A DNA stretch of 64,000 bases from an uncultured Bacteroidota bacterium (lineage in GTDB: Bacteria; Bacteroidota; Bacteroidia; Flavobacteriales; Schleiferiaceae), in NCBI GenBank assembly GCA_913057235.1, contig CAJXNI010000007.1:1-64000 (forward strand), written 5' to 3'. Shown here piece by piece: positions 36,895 through 45,508 of the stretch (position 1 is its first letter; each line of letters begins with the position of its first letter). The notes under the pieces were generated by a model. That model ran no database searches. It was not told the DNA's origin and worked only from the letters and a program-made list of their open reading frames with translations. The position numbers were made by a program, and so were the translations under genes.

Positions 36895-39837
36895 ATGCAT
36901 TTAAAACTCATTACCCTACTCAGCGGGCTTTTATTCGTTTTTTCCGTTCCCATAAATGCGCAAAATTCAGCTATTTACCAGGGCGATACGGCTTGGGTAA
37001 ATGCTAAAATGCAAAGTCTAAGCCTGGATGAAAAGTTGGGGCAGCTCTTTATGGTGGCGGCCTACAGTAACAAGGGTGAAAGCCATAAAAATGAGATTTT
37101 GAAATTGGTCAAGGATGAGGCCATTGGCGGCCTGATCTTTTTTCAAGGCACCCCGGAAAAACAGGCCTTTCTCACCAATTATTACCAGCAGGCGGCCCAA
37201 ACACCCCTTTGGATTGCCATGGATGCTGAGTGGGGGCTAAACATGCGACTAGATCAAACTTTTAAATTCCCTTGGCCCCTTACTGTAGGTGCAATCCAAG
37301 ATTCAAGCTGGGCCTATGCGTATGGTAAAGCTATTGCCAACCACGCCAAGCGCTTAGGGGTACACGTTAATTTTGCTCCGGTGGTAGACATCAATACCAA
37401 CCCCAATAACCCAATAATTAACGCACGGTCCTTTGGCGAAAACCCCCAGCGCGTTACCGAAATGAGCACTGCCTACATGCGCGGGTTACAGGAAAATGGG
37501 GTAATGGCCTGTGCCAAACACTTCCCCGGACACGGTGATACCGACAGCGACAGTCATAAAACCTTACCAACCGTAGGGCATAACCTTGAGCGCTTAGAGG
37601 CGGTAGAGCTGTATCCGTATCGTCAATTGGCGCAATCGGGTTTGGGTTCTGTAATGATTGCGCACTTGAATGTACCAGCTTTAGATGCCAGCGGCAGCTC
37701 TAGCTCGCTCAGTAAGCCGGTGTTGAACTTTTTACGCAATGATGTGGGCTTTGACGGTTTGGTTTTCACCGATGCCTTAAACATGAAGGCGGTTGCCAAC
37801 CGCTTTGCCCCGGGTGAGGTAGACCTTCAGGCCCTGTTGGCTGGCAATGACGTGCTTCTTTTTGCCGAAGATGTTCCGCTGGCCAAAGCGAAAATTAAGG
37901 AGGCCCTAAAAAACAATCAGATAACGGAGGCCCAGATTGATGCGCGGGTTCGTAAAATTTTAAGGGCTAAGCATTGGTTGGGAGCGCATGAGAAGAAGTT
38001 TATTAATCCTGTTAATCTTGAAGCAGACTTGAATGATGAGCGCTCGGCTATTTTAAACCGAAAGCTTTTTGAGAAGGCCACCACAGTGTTGGCAAACCAT
38101 GACAAAACAATACCCATACGCGAGCTGGGAGGCAAGAAAATTGCCTGTATCACAGCTGGCACTGAGGTAGGTGAAACCTTTGTAAAAACCTTAAAAAATT
38201 ATGCGCAGGTTGACCATTTCAGCTATTCGCGTTCATCTGAAAATGAAATTCTAACTGCTCTGGCTGATTATGATTTGGTGATCTTTGGCCTTTACACCAG
38301 CAATAAAAACCCCTGGAAGTCTTATAAAATTGACCCAGCGGTGCGTGCTTTTGTAAAGAAAACTACTTTGCAAAACGATGTGGTGGTAGACATTTTTGCG
38401 AATCCTTACAGCCTCAAAGACTTTCCAGAAGCAGAGCGCGCCCAGGCGCTGATTATGAGCTACCAAAACCACCCCGATGCCGAGGCTGTGGCTGCGCAAA
38501 TTATTTTTGGAGCCTTAGGCGCGCAAGGTCGTTTGCCAGTAACGGCCAGCCCAACCTTTGAAGAGGGCTATGGCTTTGCCACCCCGGTTACGGGCCGCAT
38601 GGGCTATGGTTTGCCCGGTGAAGTGGGTTTGGAAGCCCGTGAATTGGCTAAAATTGACTTATTAGTAGAGGAGGCCATTCTCAAAGGAGCTACCCCTGGT
38701 GCTCAGGTGCTGGTGGCCCGCAAGGGTAAAGTAGTGTACAACAAAAGCTTTGGGCACCACACCTACGCTAAAAATCGGCCGGTAGAGCCTACCGATATTT
38801 ACGACCTGGCCTCCATTACCAAAATTGCCGCTACCGTACCTGTTTTTATGAAACTGGTTGAACAGGGCCAAATAGACTTGGATAAAACGGTGGGCGATTA
38901 CCTGCCAAAAGCCAAAGGAACCAACAAGGAAGATTTGGTATTGCGCGACATCCTAACCCACCAGGCCCGTTTGCAGGCCTGGATTCCTTTTTATTTGGAG
39001 ACAATGGAGAACAAAAATTACCTGCCTCGTTTTTACAGCGAGACGCGCAGCTTTGATTTTCCCTACACGGTTTCTGAAAACCTCTACTCCAATCGCTTTA
39101 TGCGCGATACCATTTTAACCAAAGTATTGAACTCAGACCTACGCAGTGTTAAAGAATATAAGTACAGCGATTTGGGCTATTACCTTTTTTTGGAAATTGT
39201 AGAACAACAGCTGGGCCGACCCTTGAATCAAATAGTGCACGAGCAAATTTACCGCAGTTTGGGCGCCTATACCATGGGTTTTAGGCCGTTGGAGAGTTTT
39301 CCGCAGAACCGCATAGTACCTACCGAAGACGATAAGGTTTTCAGAAAGTCTTTGCTGCAAGGTTATGTGCATGACCAGGGAGCCGCGCTCCTTGGCGGAG
39401 TAGGAGGCCATGCCGGCCTGTTCTCCAACGCCAATGACTTGGCCAAACTCATGCAGATGTACATCCAAAAAGGCGAGTATGCCGGCATACAGTACTTTGA
39501 TTCTGTAACGGTTAATGAATTTACACGCTGCCAATTTTGCGATGAAGACAATCGCAGGGGCATAGGTTTTGACAAACCCCAGCTAGAAGGCCCCGGACCT
39601 ACCTGCGGTTGCGTAAGTAGCAACAGTTTTGGTCACAGCGGCTTTACCGGCACGCTGGCCTGGGGTGACCCCGATGAGGAAATTGTCTACGTATTCCTTT
39701 CCAACCGGGTGTACCCCGATGCTTCTAACCGAAAATTAATAACCTTGTCTACCCGAACTCGAATTCAAAAAGTGATCTATGATGCCATACAAACACCTAT
39801 TTCCGATACTACTTTGTTCAGTAACGTTCAGCCTTAG
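36895..39837 (+). CDS. glycoside hydrolase family 3 - beta-lactamase-fold fusion, secreted
   Basis: The 980-residue exported protein has a signal peptide (MHLKLITLLSGLLFVFSVPINAQ). A GH3 N-acetylglucosaminidase-like domain follows at about 25-360 (CAKHFPGHGDTDSDSH; nucleophile Asp in VFTDALNMKAV), then a GH3 C-terminal-like domain at about 370-575. A serine beta-lactamase-like domain at about 590-970 has the SxxK motif in LASITK, a YSD in place of the usual YxN, and HSGFTG. The fusion suggests coupled trimming of sugar and peptide parts of murein in the periplasm. The 3' end overlaps a MORN-repeat gene by 56 bases, and bshA follows, so the three form one operon. Confidence 0.9.
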   Translation: MHLKLITLLSGLLFVFSVPINAQNSAIYQGDTAWVNAKMQSLSLDEKLGQLFMVAAYSNKGESHKNEILKLVKDEAIGGLIFFQGTPEKQAFLTNYYQQAAQTPLWIAMDAEWGLNMRLDQTFKFPWPLTVGAIQDSSWAYAYGKAIANHAKRLGVHVNFAPVVDINTNPNNPIINARSFGENPQRVTEMSTAYMRGLQENGVMACAKHFPGHGDTDSDSHKTLPTVGHNLERLEAVELYPYRQLAQSGLGSVMIAHLNVPALDASGSSSSLSKPVLNFLRNDVGFDGLVFTDALNMKAVANRFAPGEVDLQALLAGNDVLLFAEDVPLAKAKIKEALKNNQITEAQIDARVRKILRAKHWLGAHEKKFINPVNLEADLNDERSAILNRKLFEKATTVLANHDKTIPIRELGGKKIACITAGTEVGETFVKTLKNYAQVDHFSYSRSSENEILTALADYDLVIFGLYTSNKNPWKSYKIDPAVRAFVKKTTLQNDVVVDIFANPYSLKDFPEAERAQALIMSYQNHPDAEAVAAQIIFGALGAQGRLPVTASPTFEEGYGFATPVTGRMGYGLPGEVGLEARELAKIDLLVEEAILKGATPGAQVLVARKGKVVYNKSFGHHTYAKNRPVEPTDIYDLASITKIAATVPVFMKLVEQGQIDLDKTVGDYLPKAKGTNKEDLVLRDILTHQARLQAWIPFYLETMENKNYLPRFYSETRSFDFPYTVSENLYSNRFMRDTILTKVLNSDLRSVKEYKYSDLGYYLFLEIVEQQLGRPLNQIVHEQIYRSLGAYTMGFRPLESFPQNRIVPTEDDKVFRKSLLQGYVHDQGAALLGGVGGHAGLFSNANDLAKLMQMYIQKGEYAGIQYFDSVTVNEFTRCQFCDEDNRRGIGFDKPQLEGPGPTCGCVSSNSFGHSGFTGTLAWGDPDEEIVYVFLSNRVYPDASNRKLITLSTRTRIQKVIYDAIQTPISDTTLFSNVQP

Positions 39838-40456
39838 TGCCATCGGCCAAGAGGCCCAACCACTTAAAGATACTGTGGTGGTTGCCTATTACAATAACGG
39901 TATGCCCAAAGAATTGCGGGCCTACAATGAGGCCGGTAAACTACATGGTGTGCAATTAGATTTTAATGCTAAAGGCACGGTTAGCCGTTTGCAAACCTAC
40001 CGCAATGGCCAGGTTACCGGAGTAAGCAAAAAAATTAATGGCCGGGGAAATATTGTAGGGGAAACGGAGTACCTCAATGGAATACGCCATGGTTATGAAA
40101 AAGCCTACTACCAAAATGGAGACCAACAATCGTATACAGAATTCAAAATGGGTATTAAGCACGGTGATGCCATCTGGTATTACCGCAATGGGAACATGAG
40201 TACCAAGTATACCTACCAAGATGGGGTTTTGCAGGGTGAAGCTAAGACCTACCACAAAGAGGGCGCGGTAAAGGCCATTTATACCTATGAAGATAATAAG
40301 CGCGAAGGAAGCTACCGAGAGTTTTACGATACGGGAAAAATCAAAGTAGAAGGCGAGTACGATAAAGACCAGAAAGATGGCACCTGGATTTATTACAATG
40401 AGGAGGGAGAAGTAACTCAAAAAGAGAAGTATAAAAACGGTAAACTCAAGAGCTAG
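39782..40456 (+). CDS. MORN-repeat (YwqK-like) secreted protein
   Basis: The protein of about 224 residues has a signal peptide (MPYKHLFPILLCSVTFSLSAIG). It then has about seven MORN-type repeats of 22-24 residues with the pattern YxNGxxxxxxxY, such as VAYYNNGMPKELRAYNEAGKL, YYQNGDQQSYTEF, YYRNGNMSTKYTYQDG and YYNEEGEVTQKEKYKNGKL. Bacteroidota have many such proteins, often labelled YwqK-family antitoxin without evidence of toxin neutralisation. It overlaps the GH3 fusion upstream and shares one base with the bshA start (TAGTG), so translation is coupled. Confidence 0.85.
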   Translation: MPYKHLFPILLCSVTFSLSAIGQEAQPLKDTVVVAYYNNGMPKELRAYNEAGKLHGVQLDFNAKGTVSRLQTYRNGQVTGVSKKINGRGNIVGETEYLNGIRHGYEKAYYQNGDQQSYTEFKMGIKHGDAIWYYRNGNMSTKYTYQDGVLQGEAKTYHKEGAVKAIYTYEDNKREGSYREFYDTGKIKVEGEYDKDQKDGTWIYYNEEGEVTQKEKYKNGKLKS

Positions 40457-41583
40457 TGCAGATAGGAATAGTTTGCTACCCCACCTTTGGCGGTAGTGGC
40501 GTAATTGCAACAGAGTTAGGGATGTACTTGGCTCGCAAAGGACATAAGGTGCATTTTATCACCTACAGTCAGCCCGTACGACTGGATATTCTGGAACCCA
40601 ATATTTACTACCATGAGGTAAACGTACAAGACTATCCACTCTTTCAGTATCAGCCGTATGAGCTGGCCCTTTCCAGTAAAATGGTGAATGTGGCCATGAA
40701 ATACCAACTAGACCTTTTGCACGTGCATTATGCCATTCCGCACGCCTATGCGGCCTACACCGCAAAAAACATCCTCAAGGAAAAAGGCATCAACATTCCG
40801 GTGGTAACTACCCTGCATGGCACCGATATCACTTTGGTGGGTAAAAACCCAAGCTACCGCCCAGTGGTAAATTTCAGCATCAATCATTCTGATTTGGTAA
40901 CCAGCGTTTCTGAGAGTTTGCGGGCAGATACCTATGATTTTTTCGAAATCAACCGGGCCATTGAAGTGATCCCCAACTTTGTAGATTTAAACCTCTACAC
41001 CCCAGATGATCCTTGCCGGGCCAGCTTTACCTCAAAGGGAGAATTAATTATTACCCATGTTTCTAACTTCAGAAAGGTTAAGCGCATTAATGATGTGATT
41101 AGCATCTTTGAGCGCATTCAAAAAGAAGTACCAGCCGTTATGCTCATGCTGGGTGAAGGCCCCGAAAAAGAGAAAGCACGTATGCAGGCCCAAGACTTGG
41201 GCATTTTAGAAAAGGTGAAATTTTTAGGTAAAACCAGTGAAGTAGAGCGCGTGCTCTGCATTTCAGACCTTTTTCTGCTACCCTCTGAGAAAGAAAGTTT
41301 TGGTTTAGCCGCTTTAGAAGCTATGGCTGCAGGCGTACCGGTTATTTCCAGCAATACCGGGGGCTTACCAGAGGTAAATGAACATGGTCTTACTGGCTTT
41401 ACAGCCGATGTTGGCGATGTGGAAAGCATGGCCGCCCAGGCTTTGGAAATTTTAAAAGATCCGGAGCAGCACCAAAGGTTCAAAAAAGCGGCCCGCCAAC
41501 AGGCCGCTAAGTTTTCCATTGACCGTGTTGGTCCGCTGTACGTAGACCTTTACCAAAGGGCCTTAAAGGTAGGGCATGCCTAA
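40456..41583 (+). CDS. bshA: N-acetyl-alpha-D-glucosaminyl L-malate synthase
   Basis: The 375-residue GT4 glycosyltransferase joins GlcNAc to L-malate, the first step of bacillithiol biosynthesis. The N-terminus IGIVCYPTFGGSGVIATELG is diagnostic for BshA. Other motifs are HVHYAIPHAYAAY, TTLHGTDITLVG and the C-terminal EX7E-type region LPSEKESFGLAALEAMAAGVPVI. Translation begins at GTG (40456), which overlaps the upstream stop by one base. It overlaps the next gene by eight bases. No bshB or bshC lies in this window, so the rest of the pathway must be elsewhere. Confidence 0.93.
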   Translation: MQIGIVCYPTFGGSGVIATELGMYLARKGHKVHFITYSQPVRLDILEPNIYYHEVNVQDYPLFQYQPYELALSSKMVNVAMKYQLDLLHVHYAIPHAYAAYTAKNILKEKGINIPVVTTLHGTDITLVGKNPSYRPVVNFSINHSDLVTSVSESLRADTYDFFEINRAIEVIPNFVDLNLYTPDDPCRASFTSKGELIITHVSNFRKVKRINDVISIFERIQKEVPAVMLMLGEGPEKEKARMQAQDLGILEKVKFLGKTSEVERVLCISDLFLLPSEKESFGLAALEAMAAGVPVISSNTGGLPEVNEHGLTGFTADVGDVESMAAQALEILKDPEQHQRFKKAARQQAAKFSIDRVGPLYVDLYQRALKVGHA

Positions 41584-42100
41584 ACTGCTTCTTCAAAGAA
41601 GAGACCGGGTTAATTTTTGGAGCGCCTACAAGGTGTACCTTAACAGGACGTATGCAGGCTCAATAGGATTTGCCAGTGAATTAAGTCTTGAGCTGCCTCC
41701 GGGCCGGTATCAAATGCACGTAGGCAGCAGAAATACCCGTGAGGCTAGTTTGTGGATTAATGTAGCAGAGCACACCAAGGCACTGGAAATTCAGGTAGAG
41801 CCCTTGGCCTTTTGGCGAAATTGGCCCAAAAGTTGGAAAATCAAATTTATTGAAAAAGGGCCTATTCAGTTGGCCTCAGAAAAAGACCAACAAGCGCTTA
41901 AGCAAGATTACCGTGGTGTTCTAGTGCGGCAGCTATTTTTCAATTGCTTATTTCTGGCTTTTTTAGCCTGGCCTTTTTACCTTTTTTGGGTACGGGAAGA
42001 TGGCCTCTTTCTGGCCTTAGTGGCCTTGGGCTTACTAGTGTTACTTCAGATCAACGTAGGCATCAAAAAGTTTTTACTGCGTAAGGAGCCTAAACCTTAA
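41576..42100 (+). CDS. hypothetical membrane protein after bshA
   Basis: The 174-residue protein has an N-terminal beta-rich domain of about 75 residues (VYLNRTYAGSIGFASELSLELPPGRYQMHVG), similar in style to PEGA- or DUF2846-like surface-sensing domains. Near residues 125-165 there are two membrane helices (LFFNCLFLAFLAWPFYLFWV and LFLALVALGLLVLLQINVGI). A basic C-terminus follows. It overlaps bshA by eight bases and its stop shares a TTAA with the convergent SUI1 gene. No function is assignable. Confidence 0.75.
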   Translation: MPKLLLQRRDRVNFWSAYKVYLNRTYAGSIGFASELSLELPPGRYQMHVGSRNTREASLWINVAEHTKALEIQVEPLAFWRNWPKSWKIKFIEKGPIQLASEKDQQALKQDYRGVLVRQLFFNCLFLAFLAWPFYLFWVREDGLFLALVALGLLVLLQINVGIKKFLLRKEPKP

Positions 42101-42453
42101 CCGCCCACCCGCTTTACTGGGTATCCCTGTTTTTTCAGAAACTGCATAGCCTTATCCCGCATTTGCCCTTGAATAATGATCTCCCCGTCTTTCACTGAAC
42201 CTCCGGTAGCGCAATGGCTTTTAAGCGATTTTCCCAAAGCCTTTAATTCTTCTTCGGGGCCTTCAAAGCCTTTGATGACTACCGCTACCTTGCCGCCCCT
42301 GCCTTTTTTCTCCAGGTGGGCTTCCAATTGCTGCTCGGTAGGGGCTATAGATTCTTCCGCTGAGCGGTCCTCATTCAAATTTTCGTTGGGGTTGGTAGAA
42401 TACACCAATCCGCCCAAATCTTTCAGACTGGTTAGTTTCTTTTTCTTGCTCAT
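42097..42453 (-). CDS. SUI1/eIF1-like translation initiation factor (YciH-type)
   Basis: This 118-residue protein has a Lys-rich N-terminus and a C-terminal SUI1 domain at about 48-118 (GGKVAVVIKGFEG, KSHCATGGSVKDGEIIIQG, QGYPVKRVGG). YciH-type proteins resemble eIF1 and can influence start-codon selection on the ribosome. The start at 42453 overlaps the stop of the dioxygenase gene upstream by four bases, so they form an operon. Its stop codon overlaps the convergent membrane-protein gene by four bases (TTAA). Confidence 0.9.
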   Translation of the reverse strand: MSKKKKLTSLKDLGGLVYSTNPNENLNEDRSAEESIAPTEQQLEAHLEKKGRGGKVAVVIKGFEGPEEELKALGKSLKSHCATGGSVKDGEIIIQGQMRDKAMQFLKKQGYPVKRVGG

Positions 42454-43406
42454 TTTTTTAAGCCAATTTCTTTCAAGCGTTCGTTCAAGTACTCTCCAGC
42501 AGTGATATCCTCATATAGCTTGGGATTCTCATCATCAATGCATTCAGGAAGGCAATTTAAAGGCATGTCTGAGCGGGGGTGTAGGAAAAAGGGAATGCTA
42601 AACCGGCTTTTGCCCCAGTCTTCGCGAGGCGGGTTCACCACACGATGGGTGGTACTGCGTAGCTTGTTATTGGTAAGCCGCTGCAGCATATCGCCCACAT
42701 TCACAATTATTTGGCCGGGTAGGGCGGTTACCGCTACCCATTTTTTTTGCTTGTTTAAAATTTGCAAACCATCGGCAGAAGCCCCCATCAAAAGAGTGAT
42801 GAGGTTGATGTCTTCATGTTCAGCAGCGCGCACGGCATCATCGGGTTCACCGGTAATAGGCGGGTAGTGGATAGGCCTTAAAATGCTGTTGCCATTTTTT
42901 ATGTGCGGATCAAAATAGTTTTCATCAAGACCTAAATACAAAGCCAAGGCTCTCAGCATATCCTGTCCGGTGCGTTCCAATGTTTGGTAGGCTTCCTTGC
43001 CTACGCTGTTGAATTTTTCCAATTCGGCCACCGCTACATTTTGAGGGTATTCCTTTTGGATGGGGTCCTTATCTTCTACGTACTGACCAAAGTGCCAAAA
43101 CTCCTTTAGATCTCCGGTATTGCGGCCTTTGGCGTGCTCTTGCCCAAAAGGGGTGTAGCCCCGTTGGCCCGCTAAACCTTCAATGGCGTACTTCATTTTA
43201 ACGGCTTCCGGCAAATTAAAAAAAGCCTCCACTTCGCTGTAAAGCTGGTTAACCAAAGTATCACTAAGACGATGATTTTTAAGCGCCACAAAGCCAATTT
43301 CTTCATAGGCCTTGCCTAAGGTTTCCACAAATTGGGCTTTGCGCCCGGCATTGCCGCTTAAAAAGTCTTCTAAATCTACAGAGGGTATAGTTTGGGTAGA
43401 GTTCAT
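42450..43406 (-). CDS. 2-oxoglutarate/Fe(II)-dependent dioxygenase of the isopenicillin N synthase family
   Basis: The 318-residue protein has the N-terminal DIOX_N segment (IPSVDLEDFLSG ... GFVALKNHRL) and the 2OG-FeII oxygenase core. The iron ligands are visible as HED (about residue 198) and the His of TTHRVVNP; the 2OG-binding Arg lies in SRFSIPFF. Family members in Bacteroidota are common, and their substrates are not known, so the name IPNS should not be read as beta-lactam synthesis. It leads a two-gene operon with the SUI1-like gene; a promoter box lies 18 bases upstream. Confidence 0.88.
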   Translation of the reverse strand: MNSTQTIPSVDLEDFLSGNAGRKAQFVETLGKAYEEIGFVALKNHRLSDTLVNQLYSEVEAFFNLPEAVKMKYAIEGLAGQRGYTPFGQEHAKGRNTGDLKEFWHFGQYVEDKDPIQKEYPQNVAVAELEKFNSVGKEAYQTLERTGQDMLRALALYLGLDENYFDPHIKNGNSILRPIHYPPITGEPDDAVRAAEHEDINLITLLMGASADGLQILNKQKKWVAVTALPGQIIVNVGDMLQRLTNNKLRSTTHRVVNPPREDWGKSRFSIPFFLHPRSDMPLNCLPECIDDENPKLYEDITAGEYLNERLKEIGLKK

Positions 43407-43423
43407 GCGATGTATTTGTAGGC

Positions 43424-43431
43424 CAAATATA
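43424..43431 (-). promoter_or_regulatory. dioxygenase-SUI1 operon promoter -7 box
   Basis: TATATTTG on the minus strand fits TAnnTTTG and lies 17 bases upstream of the ATG at 43406. Confidence 0.5.
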
Positions 43432-43486
43432 CAAAAGCCCCAAGGCCTGTTTAGTATTAAAGCTAGGTGAAAGTCGGGTAAAAAAT

Positions 43487-43494
43487 TATTTTTG
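43487..43494 (+). promoter_or_regulatory. E1 fusion promoter -7 box
   Basis: TATTTTTG on the plus strand fits TAnnTTTG and lies 19 bases upstream of the ATG at 43514. Together with the box at 43424-43431 it makes a compact divergent promoter region of 107 bases. Confidence 0.5.
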
Positions 43495-43513
43495 GCCTGC
43501 TATTTAAGACCCC

Positions 43514-45487
43514 ATGAAATTTAACCGCAAAGGATTAAGCGATTCTCAGTTAAAAGAATTTTACAAAGCCCTGTTAAAGCCTCGGCTCATTGAAGACAAA
43601 ATGCTCATTGCCCTTCGGCAGGGGCGTATTTCAAAATGGTTTTCTGGTTACGGGCAGGAGGCTATATCTGTGGGGGCGGCTTTGGCTATGGCCGGAGACG
43701 AGTATATGCTGCCCATGCATCGAAACCTGGGCATGTTCACGACCCGCAAAGTACCGCTCAATCGCTTGTTCAGTCAGTTTTTAGGAAAGGCCAATGGCTT
43801 TACCAAGGGGCGCGACCGTTCTTTTCACTTTGGCAGTAAAGAGCATTTTTTGGTGGGTATGATTTCACACCTGGGGTCACAAATGGGCATTGCCGATGGA
43901 CTGGCTTTGGCACAAAAACTGAAAAAAACACAAAAAGTAACCCTGGTAGTAACCGGAGATGGAGGGGCCAGCCAAGGCGATTTTCACGAGGCTTTAAACG
44001 TAGCGGCCGTTTGGAAGTTACCCGTCATCTTCTTGGTAGAAAATAACCAATGGGGCCTTTCCACCCCCAGTGAAGAGCAGTTTGCCTTTAAGAGTTTTGT
44101 GTACAAAGCCATAGGCTACGGTATTAAAGGCAAAAGTGTAGATGGCAACAATCTGCTGGACGTGTACAATACGGTATTGGAGATTCGGGAAGAAATGAAA
44201 AAAGAGCCCATTCCCTTTATTTTGGAATGCAATACCTTTAGAATGCGCGGTCATGAAGAGGCCTCCGGAACTAAGTATTACCCAGAAGGTCTGCAGGACG
44301 AATGGGCTGAGAAAGACCCCATTCAAAATTTCCGGGCCTATTTACTGGATGAGGGAATTATGACTCCTCAGGAAAATGAAACCTTTACCAATGAGCTTAA
44401 AGCCGAAATTAACGTAGCCTTTGAAGAGGCCTACGGTGAAGAACCGGTAAGCTTTTCAGCCGAAAAGGAACTGGCCGACCGCTTTGCACCGGCCACCTTC
44501 AAACTGCAAGAGCCCTCGGGCGAAAGCCGTGAATTACGCTTGGTAGACGCCTTGCAGAACGCTCTGAATTTAGCCATGGAGCGGCACGCAAACCTGATTC
44601 TCATGGGGCAGGACATCGCCAAATACGGAGGCGTTTTTAAAGTAACCGAAGGCTTAATGGACAAATACGGGGCGGAGCGTGTACGCAATACGCCTCTCTG
44701 CGAGGCGGCCATTGTAGGCACTAGCCTGGGTTTAAGCATTGATGGGTTTAAGGCGGTGATGGAAATGCAGTTTGCCGATTTTGTAACCGAGGGCTTTAAC
44801 CAAATCATTAACAATTTGGCCAAAATTCACTGGCGCTGGGGGCAAAATGCCGATGTGGTAGTGCGCATGCCCACCGGGGCCGGGGTGGCAGCCGGGCCTT
44901 TTCATAGCCAAAGTAACGAGGCTTGGTTCACCCATACACCTGGCTTAAAAGTGGTCTATCCGGCTTTTCCAGCCGATGCCAAAGGACTGCTTTTAAGCGC
45001 CATAGACGATCCCAATCCGGTAATGATTTTTGAGCACAAGGCCTTATACCGCAGCGTGAAGGCCCCTGTTCCCAGTGGCTACTACCACACGCCCATTGGC
45101 AAAGCAGCCATTTTGCAAGAGGGGCAAAAGCTTACGGTCATTAGTTATGGGGCCGCTTTGCACTGGGTGTTAGAGTACTTGGAGGAGAACCCGGTAGATG
45201 CCGAAGTGATTGACCTGCGCACCTTAATGCCTTTAGACGAAGAAACCATTTTTGCCAGCGTTAAGAAAACCGGTCGGGTGCTGGTGGTGCAAGAAGATGT
45301 GAATTTTGGCGGCATCAGTTCAGACCTTTCGGCTAAAATAACCGAGCGTTGTTTTGAGCATTTAGATGCCCCAGTGAAAAGGGTGACCAGCATGGATACC
45401 GCTGTGCCTTTTGCGGCCCAATTGGAGCAGGGCTTTTTAGGGAAAAAAGATTTAGCCCAGGCTTTTGCCGAAATACTGGCTTATTAA
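43514..45487 (+). CDS. fused alpha/beta E1 component of a branched-chain 2-oxoacid dehydrogenase
   Basis: The 657-residue protein joins the E1 alpha domain (about 1-330) and the E1 beta domain (about 335-657). The alpha part holds the thiamine-diphosphate site GDGGASQGDFHEALN with ENNQWGLS. The beta part holds the TPP-activating region NTPLCEAAIVG, then GAGVAAGPFHSQS and the C-terminal transketolase domain. The enzyme oxidatively decarboxylates 2-oxoacids; the fused form in Bacteroidota is usually annotated as 2-oxoisovalerate dehydrogenase, giving precursors of iso-branched fatty acids. No E2 or E3 gene is adjacent. It ends 21 bases before the convergent symporter. Confidence 0.9.
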   Translation: MKFNRKGLSDSQLKEFYKALLKPRLIEDKMLIALRQGRISKWFSGYGQEAISVGAALAMAGDEYMLPMHRNLGMFTTRKVPLNRLFSQFLGKANGFTKGRDRSFHFGSKEHFLVGMISHLGSQMGIADGLALAQKLKKTQKVTLVVTGDGGASQGDFHEALNVAAVWKLPVIFLVENNQWGLSTPSEEQFAFKSFVYKAIGYGIKGKSVDGNNLLDVYNTVLEIREEMKKEPIPFILECNTFRMRGHEEASGTKYYPEGLQDEWAEKDPIQNFRAYLLDEGIMTPQENETFTNELKAEINVAFEEAYGEEPVSFSAEKELADRFAPATFKLQEPSGESRELRLVDALQNALNLAMERHANLILMGQDIAKYGGVFKVTEGLMDKYGAERVRNTPLCEAAIVGTSLGLSIDGFKAVMEMQFADFVTEGFNQIINNLAKIHWRWGQNADVVVRMPTGAGVAAGPFHSQSNEAWFTHTPGLKVVYPAFPADAKGLLLSAIDDPNPVMIFEHKALYRSVKAPVPSGYYHTPIGKAAILQEGQKLTVISYGAALHWVLEYLEENPVDAEVIDLRTLMPLDEETIFASVKKTGRVLVVQEDVNFGGISSDLSAKITERCFEHLDAPVKRVTSMDTAVPFAAQLEQGFLGKKDLAQAFAEILAY

Positions 45488-45508
45488 TAGAGTCCGCCTA
45501 AGGGGCAG

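Noticed and set aside
39782-40456. YwqK-type toxin-antitoxin system
   Set aside because: MORN-repeat proteins are labelled antitoxin by default; no toxin gene is adjacent and the protein has a signal peptide.
42450-43406. Isopenicillin N synthase as evidence of a beta-lactam cluster
   Set aside because: No NRPS or other beta-lactam genes are near; the family name is broad.
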